DNA of 64,000 nt from Athripsodes cinereus (GCA_947579605.1 OX388312.1:20793313-20857312), one strand, 5' to 3'; positions 45,226-57,702 are shown, counted from the stretch's first letter. The notes: a model not told the origin generated them from the letters alone. Translations and numbers: made by a program.

Positions 45226-47446
45226 TGATACACTTTCGTCCCACCGGGACGCTCGCATTAAATGATCTACATAGTTATTTAAAAGAGTCTATCCAATATT
45301 ATATAAGAAAAGAATTTACATTAGTTATACATAAGGAAAGTATATAAATTGGCTCGTAAGCCCCAGTCTTCTATGTACAAAGCACATAGAGGACACATAG
45401 AAAATTATATGATATAGAGAAAGTTTATAAAGAAAGTTACAGTTATATTTGCAAGTAAAACAGATTAATATATTGGCTCAAGTTCATGTCTAGGTATGAA
45501 TCTACTTGGTCTGCAAGAGGAATGCATTGTGTGGGTGACAGGTACATATATATACTTACATAAAGTTCAGAGAATTCCTTATCCTTTGGTTTCATCATTT
45601 TCTTATGGTCATCATATCATTACTACAGAATATATATAGGTAATTTAAGCAATAATGTTTCTTCTGTTAGCATACTTTACGTTGCAAAGATTCTACTTAT
45701 TTCTTTTCTTGAGTAGAATTATAGACATATATCTCCAAGTAAACAATCAAAAATTATGTATCAAGTGCAAAATAAGATTTTCAAAAGTAATTCATAGCTT
45801 CCAGGAAGATGATACAGTCTCTATAGCAAATTAGATCTCCATTCTACTCATCATTTTCTCCTTAGCGAGACAGGGGAGCCATCCAGCCTTAAGATAGTCG
45901 AGGGTTCGAACCTCGGCGACAAGATATTTCAAACTATAAATAGGTTATCTGGATTCCACTTACAAAGAGGCTAAGAAATGCACTTTAAACAGAATAGAAG
46001 CACAGAAGGTACTTGTAGGTATAATATGGATTTCAACAAAAAGATGAATTAAGTTATGTGGACATTTATTGTGTGCAAATATTGTATAACAAAACAGTTA
46101 CTTCGAAGGTAGACTTGTATGAAATAATATACTTTACAATACGAGAATCATGGAAGTACTAGAGAATTTGAATTGTGATATTACAACATTAAAATTTATA
46201 AACAAATTGAACCAATCATTTTTCATTCAACCTTAATAGCTTAATTTAATACACAAAGGAAAATTATTATATCTATTACTATATTCAAATGAACCCGCAA
46301 CAGGGTAGGAAACATATCATTATCCACATTATGCAATATGACTTTAGAAATACAATCACTTACGGATTACAAAACATGCCGTCGGCGTCAAACACCAAGT
46401 TATGTAAATTAATGGTGAGATGCAGTGGTTCTTTGGCGGTAGGGTCCAGAGAAAGAGGACATACTCAAATGTCTCTAAGGCGAGAGCTGGGCATACCAAG
46501 AGGTTCGAATGTGGTGGCTGAGACAGAACATGGCAAATTCCGTCCTCAGAACGGGCGATCCTATCTTCTCAAGAGGCCGGAGAACATCTGAGCGTTCATA
46601 GGTTCATACACTGTTCTCAGTTTACTGAGTATGGGACATCACAATAAAAGCAAATACAATGGCGAGACACGTAGGTATGTATCGGCGTCATCAATCACTT
46701 GCGACGCGACATTAAGTGTTCCATATTACGGTTAGCAAATCGTCACAGATTATTATTATAGACGGTGGTATTGAAATAATTAGTACATGAACTTTAAGGT
46801 GGTCACAAACAAGATTAATTACAACTACACATACTCAAGTACATGAAATAGAATACTGAATACTTCCAGAGGTTAGTCGTTACGTAACCGTAAGTATAGT
46901 TCTAAGTATCACAGGAGTACAACCCGGATGTTCATCACACTATTATGTCGTACGATATTGCTTAGTCATTGCTATTCTCGCATAAAGTTTTTGGAGGCAA
47001 AAATGAGTCGCGCCCATGACGAATTTATAACACACATATCGATTACTTCGTGATATTCTTTTTTAACGACACACAATAAGAAAGTTTACGTACAATAGAG
47101 GGCAACACACTTGTTTATCACATTATGAAGTTAAGTACTATTAAATAATTATCGTTAGTATTATTATTGTGTCGGAGCCACGCACATGGCGGTTCGCAAC
47201 CAAGGCGGGGAAGGGACGATCCCTTCTTCCGTCCAGCCTATACCATGGTTAGCGTGTAACTGATTTCAAAAGGACGCGTTCTATTCAAAAAACAGTTGGT
47301 CGGTTGCATCAGCCAGTCACGTGCCATAACAGATGTTTTGTAACGTACAATTATTATTATTATTACGGAAGACTCATAGACAACAAATGGATATTGGAAC
47401 ATTAGCTAGTACGAACTTCTCCGCAGCGATTATTTAATGCGTAGCA
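45226..47446 (-). repeat. 3' LTR (left copy) of the LARD-like element
   Basis: In element orientation it starts TGCTACGC and ends GTGTATCA. An open frame at 46289-46591 on the plus strand exists only because this copy has CAA where the other LTR has TAA, so it is not a gene. A CGAGG-GTTCGAA-CCTCG stem-loop (45898-45914), tRNA T-arm-like, lies inside. Confidence 0.92.
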
Positions 47447-47467
47447 TTCTCCCTTTCGGCCCCTCTT
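47447..47467 (-). other. Polypurine tract of the LARD-like element
   Basis: Minus strand: AGAGGGGCCGAAAGGGAGAA immediately before the TG of the 3' LTR. This primes plus-strand DNA synthesis and fixes element orientation. Confidence 0.8.
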
Positions 47468-47520
47468 GAAAATTTGAAGAGAAGCGACAAATTTTCAAGT
47501 TCCCCAATTATACAAAAAAA

Positions 47521-47625
47521 AGTTGAGAACCACTACAAAAAATTGTTGAGAACCACTGGTTACATGAAAAGATTGAATACCACTGGTTACATAAAAAATT
47601 GAGTACCACTGGTTACATAAGCAGT
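47521..47625. repeat. Short tandem repeats, ~27-bp unit, about four copies
   Basis: TTGAGAACCACT, TTGAATACCACTGGTTACAT and TTGAGTACCACTGGTTACAT units lie just inside the 3' LTR of the non-coding element. Confidence 0.8.
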
Positions 47626-50600
47626 TATATAGGTACCCAATTACAGACAAACAATTCAAAAATTGGTAGCTTATATACTATTACAATGTTTCTTACATCC
47701 TATAGCCCATTCAATTATTATTATTAAGCACTCGCGGTAAATTGCCCATAGTCAAAATTGATGCGAACTGTTTTCATATTTTGACTTACACTTCTTAATA
47801 ATAACACAAAATTCACATTGGTTGTTTTAGTACGGGGCTCCTATCAAAAGTCTGATAGCTACAATCATAACAATATAATAGTACATAGAGATGAGTATAT
47901 ATATAGACATGTGCATATGTGCATGTATACGAAAAACACAGGTTATGAAAACAACAACTTTAAACATTTTACAATGCAATCTTATAAGAAACTCAGGATC
48001 TGTATTACTTTACAACATACGGTTTGTTCTACACAGGTGATTAAATTATTCCTTTCAATTTATCAATATACGTACGTTCATTGATGGATTCATTTACTAC
48101 GATCGACGACAAGTTAACATTTTTTTAAACATGACAAACATATAAAACAAAAGTTACATACTTAAGAAGTTGGTTCATATTATTTTCAATTCCGATTACA
48201 TGTATCCGGCAAGCCATTGGAAAAGTAACATAAAGGAATTTAAATAAATATAAACAATTTTGTATAGATGGAAGTAGAGATACTACATTACGCTTCATTT
48301 AACCCATTAAGCTTAATAGCACTCATATACAAGTGATTTCATGTACCATGTACCATACAAAGATATTGGCAAAGCACAGAAAGAAATCATACATAATAAG
48401 GACATATACATATTAGAAAAACAATTTACTCGCAGACATGACATAATGGTAAATCACGAAAACTACAATCACATTTACAGTAGCCGATATTCATTATTGG
48501 CGTCAAATCCTTCTACGCATATCACATAGTCACAATTCTCACACAGAGACAGATTTCTCACACAGAGATAATCTCAGAGGGAGCTACCCTCACACAGGCT
48601 TAATACATGACAAATACATTGAACAACTTTCGATCTTTGCTACACAATATACAAGTTACAAGTTCAATAAATTCTTTACATACATCATTATTCAAATTCA
48701 ACATTAACTTCTTCATACAGAGCGCACCTTTCATAAACAGATTCATACATCATCTTTATTCACTAACATACAATTAATTAAAATTATCCCATTGAATATC
48801 TGTAGCCAACATTCCACTACAGGTTTTATTCTGTGTCCTTCATAAGCCATTCCCGTTCAATGTCAAAATGTTCTATCACATTTTCCAATGTATTCAAGCA
48901 ACATAACAAATTTTCCACAAAGTCACAAAATTATTCAATTTAACAAGGGATCTACTACATCCAAACATTTCCAATTACAATTCATAAGAGATTACTACGT
49001 GTCCTACGCGGAATTAAACGTCATATAAACTCAAACTTCAAAATAATAGGCATGAACGATTAGCAATCACATTGTCTACATTCATCAAAAAGAGCTTCAC
49101 GATTTATCTTTCACACATCCAGATAACATCGTCTCTATATTGATTACACAAAAGTCACAAAAAAAAGTATTTAAACACATCTCTCCTATCACGGCCTCAC
49201 ATATTACATAAACATAACTCATTTTTATCAAAGAGCGTTCGTTAGTTTACCTTAACGGGACAATTCACTTAACGGACTCATTTCTCAAATAAACAAGGCA
49301 TAGTTTACTTCAATATATCTCGATGGTAATAAGCCGCAAAAGTCACATTATAACATTTCAAGAAAATTAATTACTCCACAAAAGATAACAAATTCCGAAC
49401 ACAAAGGGTTAATATTCAACAGCAAAAATTCTACATCGTTACATGGTTACTTCATTAATTTCCAAAAAAAATTTTACAAAACATCATTTTACTATTTACG
49501 TTAATGTCAAAATTTTCAACGATGGTCATCAAAGGGTTAACTGTTTCTTAACTAAATTAAAAATTCAGTTATAGTTCACAACTTGACATTAAAAAAAATT
49601 CAATTATTATTCACAAAGGGTTAACAAATTCGGTCATGCTAAGGGTTAACTGTATTTATATTTCAAATTTCGTGAACGGTCGTGAAGGTTTAACATTATT
49701 CATTTCGATTTATTTTTAACTTTAATTTTCTTAAAACAAAAATATTTGTTTAATATTATTCATCATTATTATTTCGTCACATCACTACGTACGCACATAT
49801 ATATTCTTATCAAAATTCTACTACGCATAATTTTACACATCAACGCTCATTTAATATTATTTCTCCAAGAGTTCAATAAAGATATTTATTCCAAATACAA
49901 CATTTTATTGTTTCAAAAAATTTAATTCAATTTAATATTTAACATCGATTTTTTTACTCTCATCGTTTGAAAATGAATTTACTATCAAAATAACATTACA
50001 ACAAAATTCTGTTTACCGGTAAAACAAAGTTTCCTGTACAGATTGGTTTACTATACATACTACAGTATGGGTAGGCACATATTTCGTTTCATTCCAATAT
50101 TATTATTTTCAACTATACATTTTACTAATATTTTGGACTTCCCGATTTGTGTGTTCATTTAATATTATAACGTTGAGACAGGTTCATACACCGTCCTTCT
50201 CTCTCGCGACGTGTAGGTACATACTATGCTGTGTTCTATTTCTTAATAACGGACTTCTCCCTACGCATGGAATAACTTACACTATTTCAAAAAACTGACT
50301 GTACCCAATTGTGTTCTGCATACGCGCTCTCGATGGTACATACTACATGTTGTATAGGTAGGTATGTATACTGCGGTATAATAATATTATCGGTCTCTAC
50401 TGATACGATCTTTTCTTAGCGCGCGATGTATTATAGATACACACTATATTATAATATTCATTATGTTATGTTGGTCGGTTTGCGATGTTTTGTTTACCGC
50501 TTAATACGAAACATTACGACGGAATATTCTCTACAATACAATTCTTTCTCATACGGCATCGATTCTTTACTTTACATTATCAAAATACTCGCGGCAACCG

Positions 50601-50829
50601 TTTGCGCTTTACAACAACACATTTATTTTTTAATACGAACATTTAAATTATTTATTCTACGATTCCTGTTTCATTTTTAAAATTGTTTTCATATACATAC
50701 ACATATTAAAATCATTACATTTTCAATTAATATCAATACACATTATTACACAATAAAGACAAGAATTCTGAACTTCACGATTAGGTATATTCACCACACA
50801 ATACATTTAAAATTTTAGGGTCTATGATT
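47626..50829 (-). other. Non-coding interior of the LARD-like element
   Basis: No protein domain on either strand. Several AAGGGTTAAC words occur at 49400-49660. Plus-strand composition is poor in G relative to C, unlike the surrounding DNA. It presumably contains packaging signals, but none can be named. Confidence 0.6.
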
Positions 50830-50839
50830 ATCCAAATCA

Positions 50840-50864
50840 TAAAATCCAGGACGAGCTGCCCAAT
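50840..50864 (-). other. Possible primer-binding site of the LARD-like element
   Basis: Reading from the 5' LTR on the minus strand: ATTGGGCAGCTCGTCCTGG. It contains TGG close to the LTR end and GCTCGTCC, reminiscent of tRNA-Pro-type sites, but the tRNA match is not exact in my reading. Confidence 0.45.
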
Positions 50865-53085
50865 TGATACACTTTCGTCCCACCGGGACGCTCGCATTAA
50901 ATGATCTACATAGTTATTTAAAAGAGTCTATCCAATATTATATAAGAAAAGAATTTACATTAGTTATACATAAGGAAAGTATATAAATTGGCTCGTAAGC
51001 CCCAGTCTTCTATGTACAAAGCACATAGAGGACACATAGAAAATTATATGATATAGAGAAAGTTTATAAAGAAAGTTACAGTTATATTTGCAAGTAAAAC
51101 AGATTAATATATTGGCTCAAGTTCATGTCTAGGTATGAATCTACTTGGTCTGCAAGAGGAATGCATTGTGTGGGTGACAGGTACATATATATACTTACAT
51201 AAAGTTCAGAGAATTCCTTATCCTTTGGTTTCATCATTTTCTTATGGTCATCATATCATTACTACAGAATATATATAGGTAATTTAAGCAATAATGTTTC
51301 TTCTGTTAGCATACTTTACGTTGCAAAGATTCTACTTATTTCTTTTCTTGAGTAGAATTATAGACATATATCTCCAAGTAAACAATCAAAAATTATGTAT
51401 CAAGTGCAAAATAAGATTTTCAAAAGTAATTCATAGCTTCCAGGAAGATGATACAGTCTCTATAGCAAATTAGATCTCCATTCTACTCATCATTTTCTCC
51501 TTAGCGAGACAGGGGAGCCATCCAGCCTTAAGATAGTCGAGGGTTCGAACCTCGGCGACAAGATATTTCAAACTATAAATAGGTTATCTGGATTCCACTT
51601 ACAAAGAGGCTAAGAAATGCACTTTAAACAGAATAGAAGCACAGAAGGTACTTGTAGGTATAATATGGATTTCAACAAAAAGATGAATTAAGTTATGTGG
51701 ACATTTATTGTGTGCAAATATTGTATAACAAAACAGTTACTTCGAAGGTAGACTTGTATGAAATAATATACTTTACAATACGAGAATCATGGAAGTACTA
51801 GAGAATTTGAATTGTGATATTACAACATTAAAATTTATAAACAAATTGAACCAATCATTCTTCATTCAACCTTAATAGCTTAATTTAATACACAAAGGAA
51901 AATTATTATATCTATTACTATATTCAAATGAACCCGTAACAGGGTAGGAAACATATCATTATCCACATTATGCAATATGACTTTAGAAATACAATCACTT
52001 ACGGATTACAAAACATGCCGTCGGCGTCAAACACCAAGTTATGTAAATTAATGGTGAGATGCAGTGGTTCTTTGGCGGTAGGGTCCAGAGAAAGAGGACA
52101 TACTCAAATGTCTCTAAGGCGAGAGCTGGGCATACCAAGAGGTTCGAATGTGGTGGCTGAGACAGAACATGGCAAATTCCGTCCTCAGAACGGGCGATCC
52201 TATCTTCTCAAGAGGCCGGAGAACATCTGAGCGTTCATAGGTTCATACACTGTTCTCAGTTTACTGAGTATGGGACATCACAATAAAAGCAAATACAATG
52301 GCGAGACACGTAGGTATGTATCGGCGTCATCAATCACTTGCGACGCGACATTAAGTGTTCCATATTACGGTTAGCAAATCGTCACAGATTATTATTATAG
52401 ACGGTGGTATTGAAATAATTAGTACATGAACTTTAAGGTGGTCACAAACAAGATTAATTACAACTACACATACTCAAGTACATGAAATAGAATACTGAAT
52501 ACTTCCAGAGGTTAGTCGTTGCGTAACCGTAAGTATAGTTCTAAGTATCACAGGAGTACAACCCGGATGTTCATCACACTATTATGTCGTACGATATTGC
52601 TTAGTCATTGCTATTCTCGCATAAAGTTTTTGGAGGCAAAAATGAGTCGCGCCCATGACGAATTTATAACACACATATCGATTACTTCGTGATATTCTTT
52701 TTTAACGACACACAATAAGAAAGTTTACGTACAATAGAGGGCAACACACTTGTTTATCACATTATGAAGTTAAGTACTATTAAATAATTATCGTTAGTAT
52801 TATTATTGTGTCGGAGCCACGCACATGGCGGTTCGCAACCAAGGCGGGGAAGGGACGATCCCTTCTTCCGTCCAGCCTATACCATGGTTAGCGTGTAACT
52901 GATTTCAAAAGGACGCGTTCTATTCAAAAAACAGTTGGTCGGTTGCATCAGCCAGTCACGTGCCATAACAGATGTTTTGTAACGTACAATTATTATTATT
53001 ATTACGGAAGACTCATAGACAACAAATGGATATTGGAACATTAGCTAGTACGAACTTCTCCGCAGCGATTATTTAATGCGTAGCA
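50865..53085 (-). repeat. 5' LTR (right copy) of the LARD-like element
   Basis: Same length as the left copy. Differences noticed: C for T at about 51860, T for C at about 51937, and G for A at about 52521. It should contain the promoter. Confidence 0.92.
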
Positions 53086-53089
53086 AAAC

Positions 53090-53255
53090 ACTTACCTACT
53101 TAACTGTTTTCAATAAGGTGAATCTATAAGGAAGGTGCGTGAAAAATTACATTTGTGTTACTGGCTCATCCACACATGAAAAATTACATAATATAATATT
53201 AACCTACAAATAAATCTCAACAGCCGAATAATAAATTATTCTGTACATACATACA
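53090..53255. other. Spacer between LARD-like element and LINE
   Basis: AT-rich, nothing recognised; ends in a CATA microsatellite that is the LINE tail. Confidence 0.35.
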
Positions 53256-53540
53256 TACATACCATCACGCCGCTTCCCTCGCGGGGTAGGCAGAAAGGAT
53301 CGAGCGCCACTTCCTTCTATCCTTGCATACATCTTTCGCTTCCGTCACTGTCATACAATTCCTCATGCATGCTCTCCTGTTCAACGTGCTCAACACGTGA
53401 CCGTCCTGTAGGATTTGATTTAAATGATCTTGCCATTTAATCCTCGGACGTCCACGTCTCCGAGCACCATTCCTCTCAGCCAAATATATCTTCTTAGTCA
53501 TTCTGTCCTCATTCATTCTTTCCACGCTGTATCATCATCT
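53249..53540 (-). pseudogene. LINE family A C-terminal region with GTAT tail
   Basis: Minus-strand open frame of 86 codons: ERMNEDRMTKKIYLAERNG, ARRRGRPRIKWQDHLNQIL, DGHVLSTLNRRACMRNCM, TEAKDVCKDRRKWRSILSAY, stop after PAREAA. The 3' end TACCCCGCGAGGGAAGCGGC, GTGATGGTATG runs into GTAT repeats. The best preserved 3' end of this subfamily. Confidence 0.88.
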
Positions 53541-53822
53541 TATTCTGTTTTAATTCCTAGGAAATATTTATTTGACATCTAAAGTTTTCCTATTAATAGA
53601 ACAACCTACATACATAAATAATAATTTTATTAAATATACATTATCTGAACTATCTGATACAGAGATGTCTCAAATTTTACTCACTCCATTTTCACGCCTA
53701 CGGGAGAATGTCGAAAATAGTATTTCTTACAAAAACTTAAATCTAGAAACATAGATTGAATTAGAAATTATTGAACTTCAATATGAAAAGTTTTCAGGTT
53801 TTTGCATACATCAAAAACAAAC
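53541..53822. other. AT-rich spacer
   Basis: Nothing recognisable. Confidence 0.3.
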
Positions 53823-54265
53823 AATGTATGCAAGCGAAACTTGGACATGGTAGAAGAGGGACGAAAGCGGAATAAATGCTGTGGAGATGAGATCGCTAAG
53901 GAAAATGGTTGGTAAAACGTTGCGTGATAGAGTGAGGAAAGAGGATATAAGAAGAATGAGTGGACGCAAGAGGAAAGGTGTGGATAGAATACGTTTTAAT
54001 AAATTGAGATGGTTTGGTCGTGTGTAATGAATGGAAGAGGAAAGAATGACAAAGAGGATATATCTACTTGTCTGAAAGGAGAGGTGTGAGGAAGCGCAGG
54101 CGTCCGAGAACTACATGGCTTGAATACGTAGATCAAATTATCTAAGACGGCCGTGTACTGAGTATGAGAAATCGACGTGCGTGCATGAGAAATTGTACGA
54201 ATGTAGAAGAAATATGTAAGGAGAGATCTATATGGCGTTCCGTTCTCTCTACCTACCCGTGAAGG
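53823..54265 (+). pseudogene. LINE family A fragment
   Basis: MYASETWTW, a stop, KAEINAVEMRSLRKMVGKTL-like sequence, RDRVRKEDIRRMSGRKR, NKLRWFGRV, stop, then VRKRRRPRTTWLEYVDQI and RNRRACMRNC. Several stops. It parallels the 36870 copy from ILVPTLMYASE onward. Confidence 0.82.
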
Positions 54266-56377
54266 AATAGTATAGTATAGTTTTTGATTATGATATCAAT
54301 TTGCTAAAAAAGTTTAAGTATACGTTGTGTAGGTATAATATGTACATAAAAGTTGCAAACTCGCTTTTTATTGCATAAATGTCACATGCACATTGCGTTG
54401 ATTGGAACTCTGATATTTCATAAGTGTTTTCAAAATAATTTATTTTATATTCTATAGTTATGTATGTAATGAAAAATACAGTAAAAAAGTATAAGCCCAT
54501 TGAATTATCTTTCTTCTCGTTCTCTTATAATAACATTGAAAAATAAACACGGCTTCTTAATAATATAATTTTTCCCCTTTAAATGTAAACAGCATATTTT
54601 CATAAAACTTAATTTAAGTAATAATATTTTACTAAATGTAAATTTATCATACTTTTCAATCTCTGTTTAAAAAATAAACTTAGGTGGGTGTATATTCCTA
54701 TAAGAAACGGAATTGAAAAAAATATAATTTCATCATTCTTCCTTCATGCTTCTTCATTATTAAATTTAACTTCAAAATCCAATAAAAGAACTTTCAACGT
54801 TGGCGTAGAAAGATACACATTTTTAAAGTATGAAAGATTGTTCCGGTATGAAATGCTTCCTTTTTTGTTGTTTGAGGCCATAGTATTAAAATATAATATA
54901 TTTACTACTAATGTACATGAAGCATTTTTTTGGGACACTGACCACTCCATATTTTTGTATTCAGAAAAAGACGTACATCTCTCCATCACAAAAATGTCTC
55001 ACAGAATTATCGTATTTACAAAATAAAATGATTTTTCTAATTCTTTTTGTTTTAATGACGGTCATTACACGTTTTCATTCATTCTTTATTTAATTATTTT
55101 TTCATTTTATCCTAATATAATAGTGAAAAAAAGCATTAGGTACATAATTAAAAATAATAGGACGATATTATGTAGTGGCGAAATTATCACTATGAAGTGA
55201 TTTCTTCCAACTAACTATGAATATAATTTTTTCTTCCAACTAACCATGAATTTATTCTTAATTGTACATTGATAACAAAATTTATCATTACAAAGTATTC
55301 TAAAACTTTAAGTTTCAATGAATTTATTGATAAATTCCTACATCCCTCAACATACCCATATACTTCAATTACGGATTTTATTTGTAGGTATAATATAAAT
55401 GAGCATAGGTTCAAACATTATATGTTATTTATAAAAATATTCCAGTTGTTTTTTTACCTACATAAAATTTACAGTGGGATTTAAGGTAAATATGAAAATC
55501 AAATTAAACAGAGCCATTGACGTACGTGCCGATATTTTAAGGGAAAAAAAGAACTAAAATGAAATAACAATATTGTTTTAAAATGTGAATCTAACCAAGA
55601 AATTTTACCTACCAATTTAGAAGTAACATGAAAAAACTTTTTCATGTTGTAAGATGATGTCAGCTATCAGTATTGTTTTACACAAATATATGTAGGTATA
55701 ATATTATATACCTAAAAAAAATGTATTGTACTTCGCTCCCAAATATCTTATCTTGCTAATAATAAAAGGAAAAAACTTTATTCTTAAGATACTCATTTTA
55801 TTTATCACAGTTCAACTTCTTAGTCGTTGGTTTCTATTATCGTCACCCGTATTGTAATCCTGTTTTTGGGTGTTGTCATTTCTCGCAAAGATGTTCAGAT
55901 TAAAAATAAAATAGATAAAAAAGGAATTAAAACAATCGCTTGATTTTTACGATCATGATCTTTTCAGAAAACCTCGCCTCATTGAGTATTTTAAGGTGAG
56001 AAAAAAGTGACGTTTTGTAAAACAGGTATATTACTTATCAGACACATTCTGTACCTGAGAGGCATTTATTCTTAAGTACTCAAATGCCATTATCAAATTC
56101 ATTTTTTAATCGAAAACATTTTACTAGTAATAAGCTGTATATAATATATACCATAGTGATGCGAACTTCAATTCTTATGACCCTAAGCATTTCTGTACTT
56201 AAGACTCACGACTGTTGTGTTATTTGCGCTTTTTTTTTGAAATTTTGCCAAAAATGCACTTGAGTCCTAATGGCTCTCAGGTACGGCATTTATTTTCAAT
56301 GTTTTCACATACCAACATATGTAAATGTATATTTTATAAATTGCTATATAATATGATAAATAATGTTTATTTAAATG
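54266..56377. other. AT-rich non-coding DNA
   Basis: A 112-codon open frame at 54688-55026 has no recognisable domain and AT-driven composition, so I do not call it. A ~29-bp tandem duplication (TTCTTCCAACTAACYATGAA) lies at 55201-55258. Otherwise nothing seen. Confidence 0.4.
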
Positions 56378-56489
56378 ATCAAATAAAATAAAATAAATAT
56401 TTATTATTTTTGTTTCGTGTTACTGTTGAGTAAGACTAACGCACGACCGGTTTCGCGGACTCCGAGTTCGCATCATCAGGTGCTGATCT
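56378..56489 (-). repeat. PLE terminal repeat (single arm)
   Basis: Near-identical to one arm of the fold-back at 35422. It lies directly downstream, in minus orientation, of the PLE endonuclease remnant at 56532, so it is that element's 3' terminal repeat. Confidence 0.85.
56441..56483 (-). ncRNA. Candidate hammerhead ribozyme in its native PLE position
   Basis: Identical core to 35493-35535: GCAC, CTGATGA, GCG/CGC hairpin, GAAA, CCGG, TC, GTGC. Here it is in a single terminal repeat just after an endonuclease remnant, the position reported for PLE hammerheads. Confidence 0.7.
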
Positions 56490-56531
56490 TTACTGAATTA
56501 AAACAAAACAAATACAAAAGTTCGTTAGGGT

Positions 56532-56845
56532 TTACAGTGAGGGTGTAGGGGTAGGCGGGGTCGTGTTGGTTTCAGGCGTGGAGTTCTTGAAATATGAGAT
56601 GGGGAATAGTTGTAGTAAGGGAGATGAATTCGGAAGATTATTATTATTAATAGCTGTTTTAGTCGAGTTATTATTTTTATTAATTTCTATTGCTTCCAGT
56701 GCTGTCAAAGTTGGTCGGTATGTGTGTGTATGTAATAATTTTAAACTATGGTTGCTAAAAGAGTGGTCAGTTTCTATTATATGGTTTGCAAATTCAGAGA
56801 AGTTGTTGTTGGTAATACATCGTCGGTGCTCGTCAAATGGAACTT
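56532..56845 (-). pseudogene. PLE GIY-YIG endonuclease C-terminal fragment
   Basis: Minus strand: FDEHRRCITNNNFSEFANHI, IETDHSFSNHSLKLLHTHTY, LTALEAIEINKNNN, NLPNSSPLLQLF, ending at a stop (56532-56534) after a Pro/Thr-rich tail. The EH, FA.H......HS and L.ALE..EI.K features match PLE endonuclease C-termini (F.eH......FA.Hl....H.......L.ll....k...LE..EI.k). The GIY-YIG part is lost. Confidence 0.78.
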
Positions 56846-56937
56846 AAAAACTAGAAAAGTCACATGCAACAACAATATTTTTTTATATGTAGGTACCTAA
56901 AAACAGAAAAGAAGGGGTAAGGAAGTTTGTTTATTTA

Positions 56938-57000
56938 TTTTATTTATTTATTTATTTAACTTCTTTACACGGCAAAGCCTTTTACATGTTGAACAATAAA
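56938..57000 (-). mobile_element. LINE 3' tail (AAATAAATAAAT type)
   Basis: On the minus strand, AAAAGGCTTTGCCGTGTAAAG runs into repeated AAATAAAT units. Same type as 25205 and 43682. Confidence 0.55.
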
Positions 57001-57226
57001 ATAATAATAACAATTAAAACAATTATAAAATAAAGCTTACAATCAAATTCTGTTGAGAAGGGCAGACACTGGTTGAATTTCCTAAAAAACCATAATGACA
57101 TAATGTCGTGAAAAATATTCCAAGAAATCGTTATTATTTACAAATATAAAAGGCATATCATTTTATTCAAAGTTGTATTACAATGTTGGTAATGCTTTGC
57201 TTAGAAATTTTGTTTTTATTCTTAAA
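57001..57226. other. AT-rich DNA, target of the BEL insertion
   Basis: Nothing recognised. GTCTA at 57227-57231 is the left target duplication. Confidence 0.4.
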
Positions 57227-57231
57227 GTCTA

Positions 57232-57682
57232 TGTTTGATATTTTCATATCAAAAAAGAAAGGGTTGTTGCGGTATGCACCCGTTTCGTTCAAGCAAAATA
57301 AATATCGCTTATGGTAACACTGTCGGTCGTTCCTTTTCCCTTCTCTCCCCTCCTTACCCACTTCCTGTCTTCCCGCCATTTTGGAAAATAAGACAAAACG
57401 TCAATTTCGGTTACGGTCGGTCATTTCATCAGTACGGTGGATTTCATCATCATTTCATCTTGTGGATCGGTTCCGAGAAGAAGGAAGGAAGAGACCAGCA
57501 ATACATCACGGATTTAGGAAAAGAGAGAAAACCATCAATTCGGATCGGTGGAACGTATATCGGGTACGGAAATTCCTGGGATTCGGTAAGTCTTTTTTCC
57601 ATATCCTTTATCCAGCATCCTTCCTACCATCCAAGTTTCGATGAGTTTATTTTCTACACGGGGAAAATAAACTTATCGAACA
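57232..57682 (+). repeat. 5' LTR of the BEL-type element
   Basis: Starts TGTTTGATATTTTC, ends TTATCGAACA. Open frames run through it (57235-57804, 57381-57644), but they encode nothing known and recur identically in the 3' LTR. Confidence 0.95.
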
Positions 57683-57686
57683 TTTT

Positions 57687-57702
57687 TGGTCCTAACGAGC
57701 CG
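57687..57702 (+). other. Primer-binding site of the BEL-type element
   Basis: TGGTCCTAACGAGCCG begins 4 bases after the LTR end. TGG pairs with a tRNA 3' CCA, and the sequence resembles TGGTCC..CGAGCCG sites of other BEL elements. The exact tRNA is not determined. Confidence 0.7.

Larger units (their letters stand above)
45226..53085 (-). mobile_element. Complete non-coding LTR retrotransposon (LARD-like), 7860 bp
   Basis: Two 2221-bp direct repeats (45226-47446 and 50865-53085) differ at about three positions by eye. They read TG...CA and are flanked by a 4-bp duplication AAAC (45222-45225 and 53086-53089). The polypurine tract is readable only on the minus strand, which sets the orientation. 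The 3418-bp interior has no open frame above 88 codons and no gag, protease, RT or integrase similarity. This fits a large retrotransposon derivative mobilised in trans. Near-identical LTRs show a recent insertion. Confidence 0.9.

Noticed and set aside
46289..46591. 100-codon open frame in the LARD LTR
   Set aside because: The other LTR has a stop near the start. It also runs antisense to the element and resembles no protein.
45226..53085. The two 2.2-kb repeats considered as a segmental duplication
   Set aside because: TG/CA ends, equal lengths, a 4-bp flanking duplication and a polypurine tract identify them as LTRs of one insertion.
54688..55026. 112-codon open frame
   Set aside because: No recognisable domain, AT-driven residues, no splice or promoter context. 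A competing open frame lies on the other strand.
56563..56847. 94-codon plus-strand frame with a hydrophobic stretch
   Set aside because: The minus strand encodes a recognisable PLE endonuclease C-terminus over the same bases, so this is its shadow.
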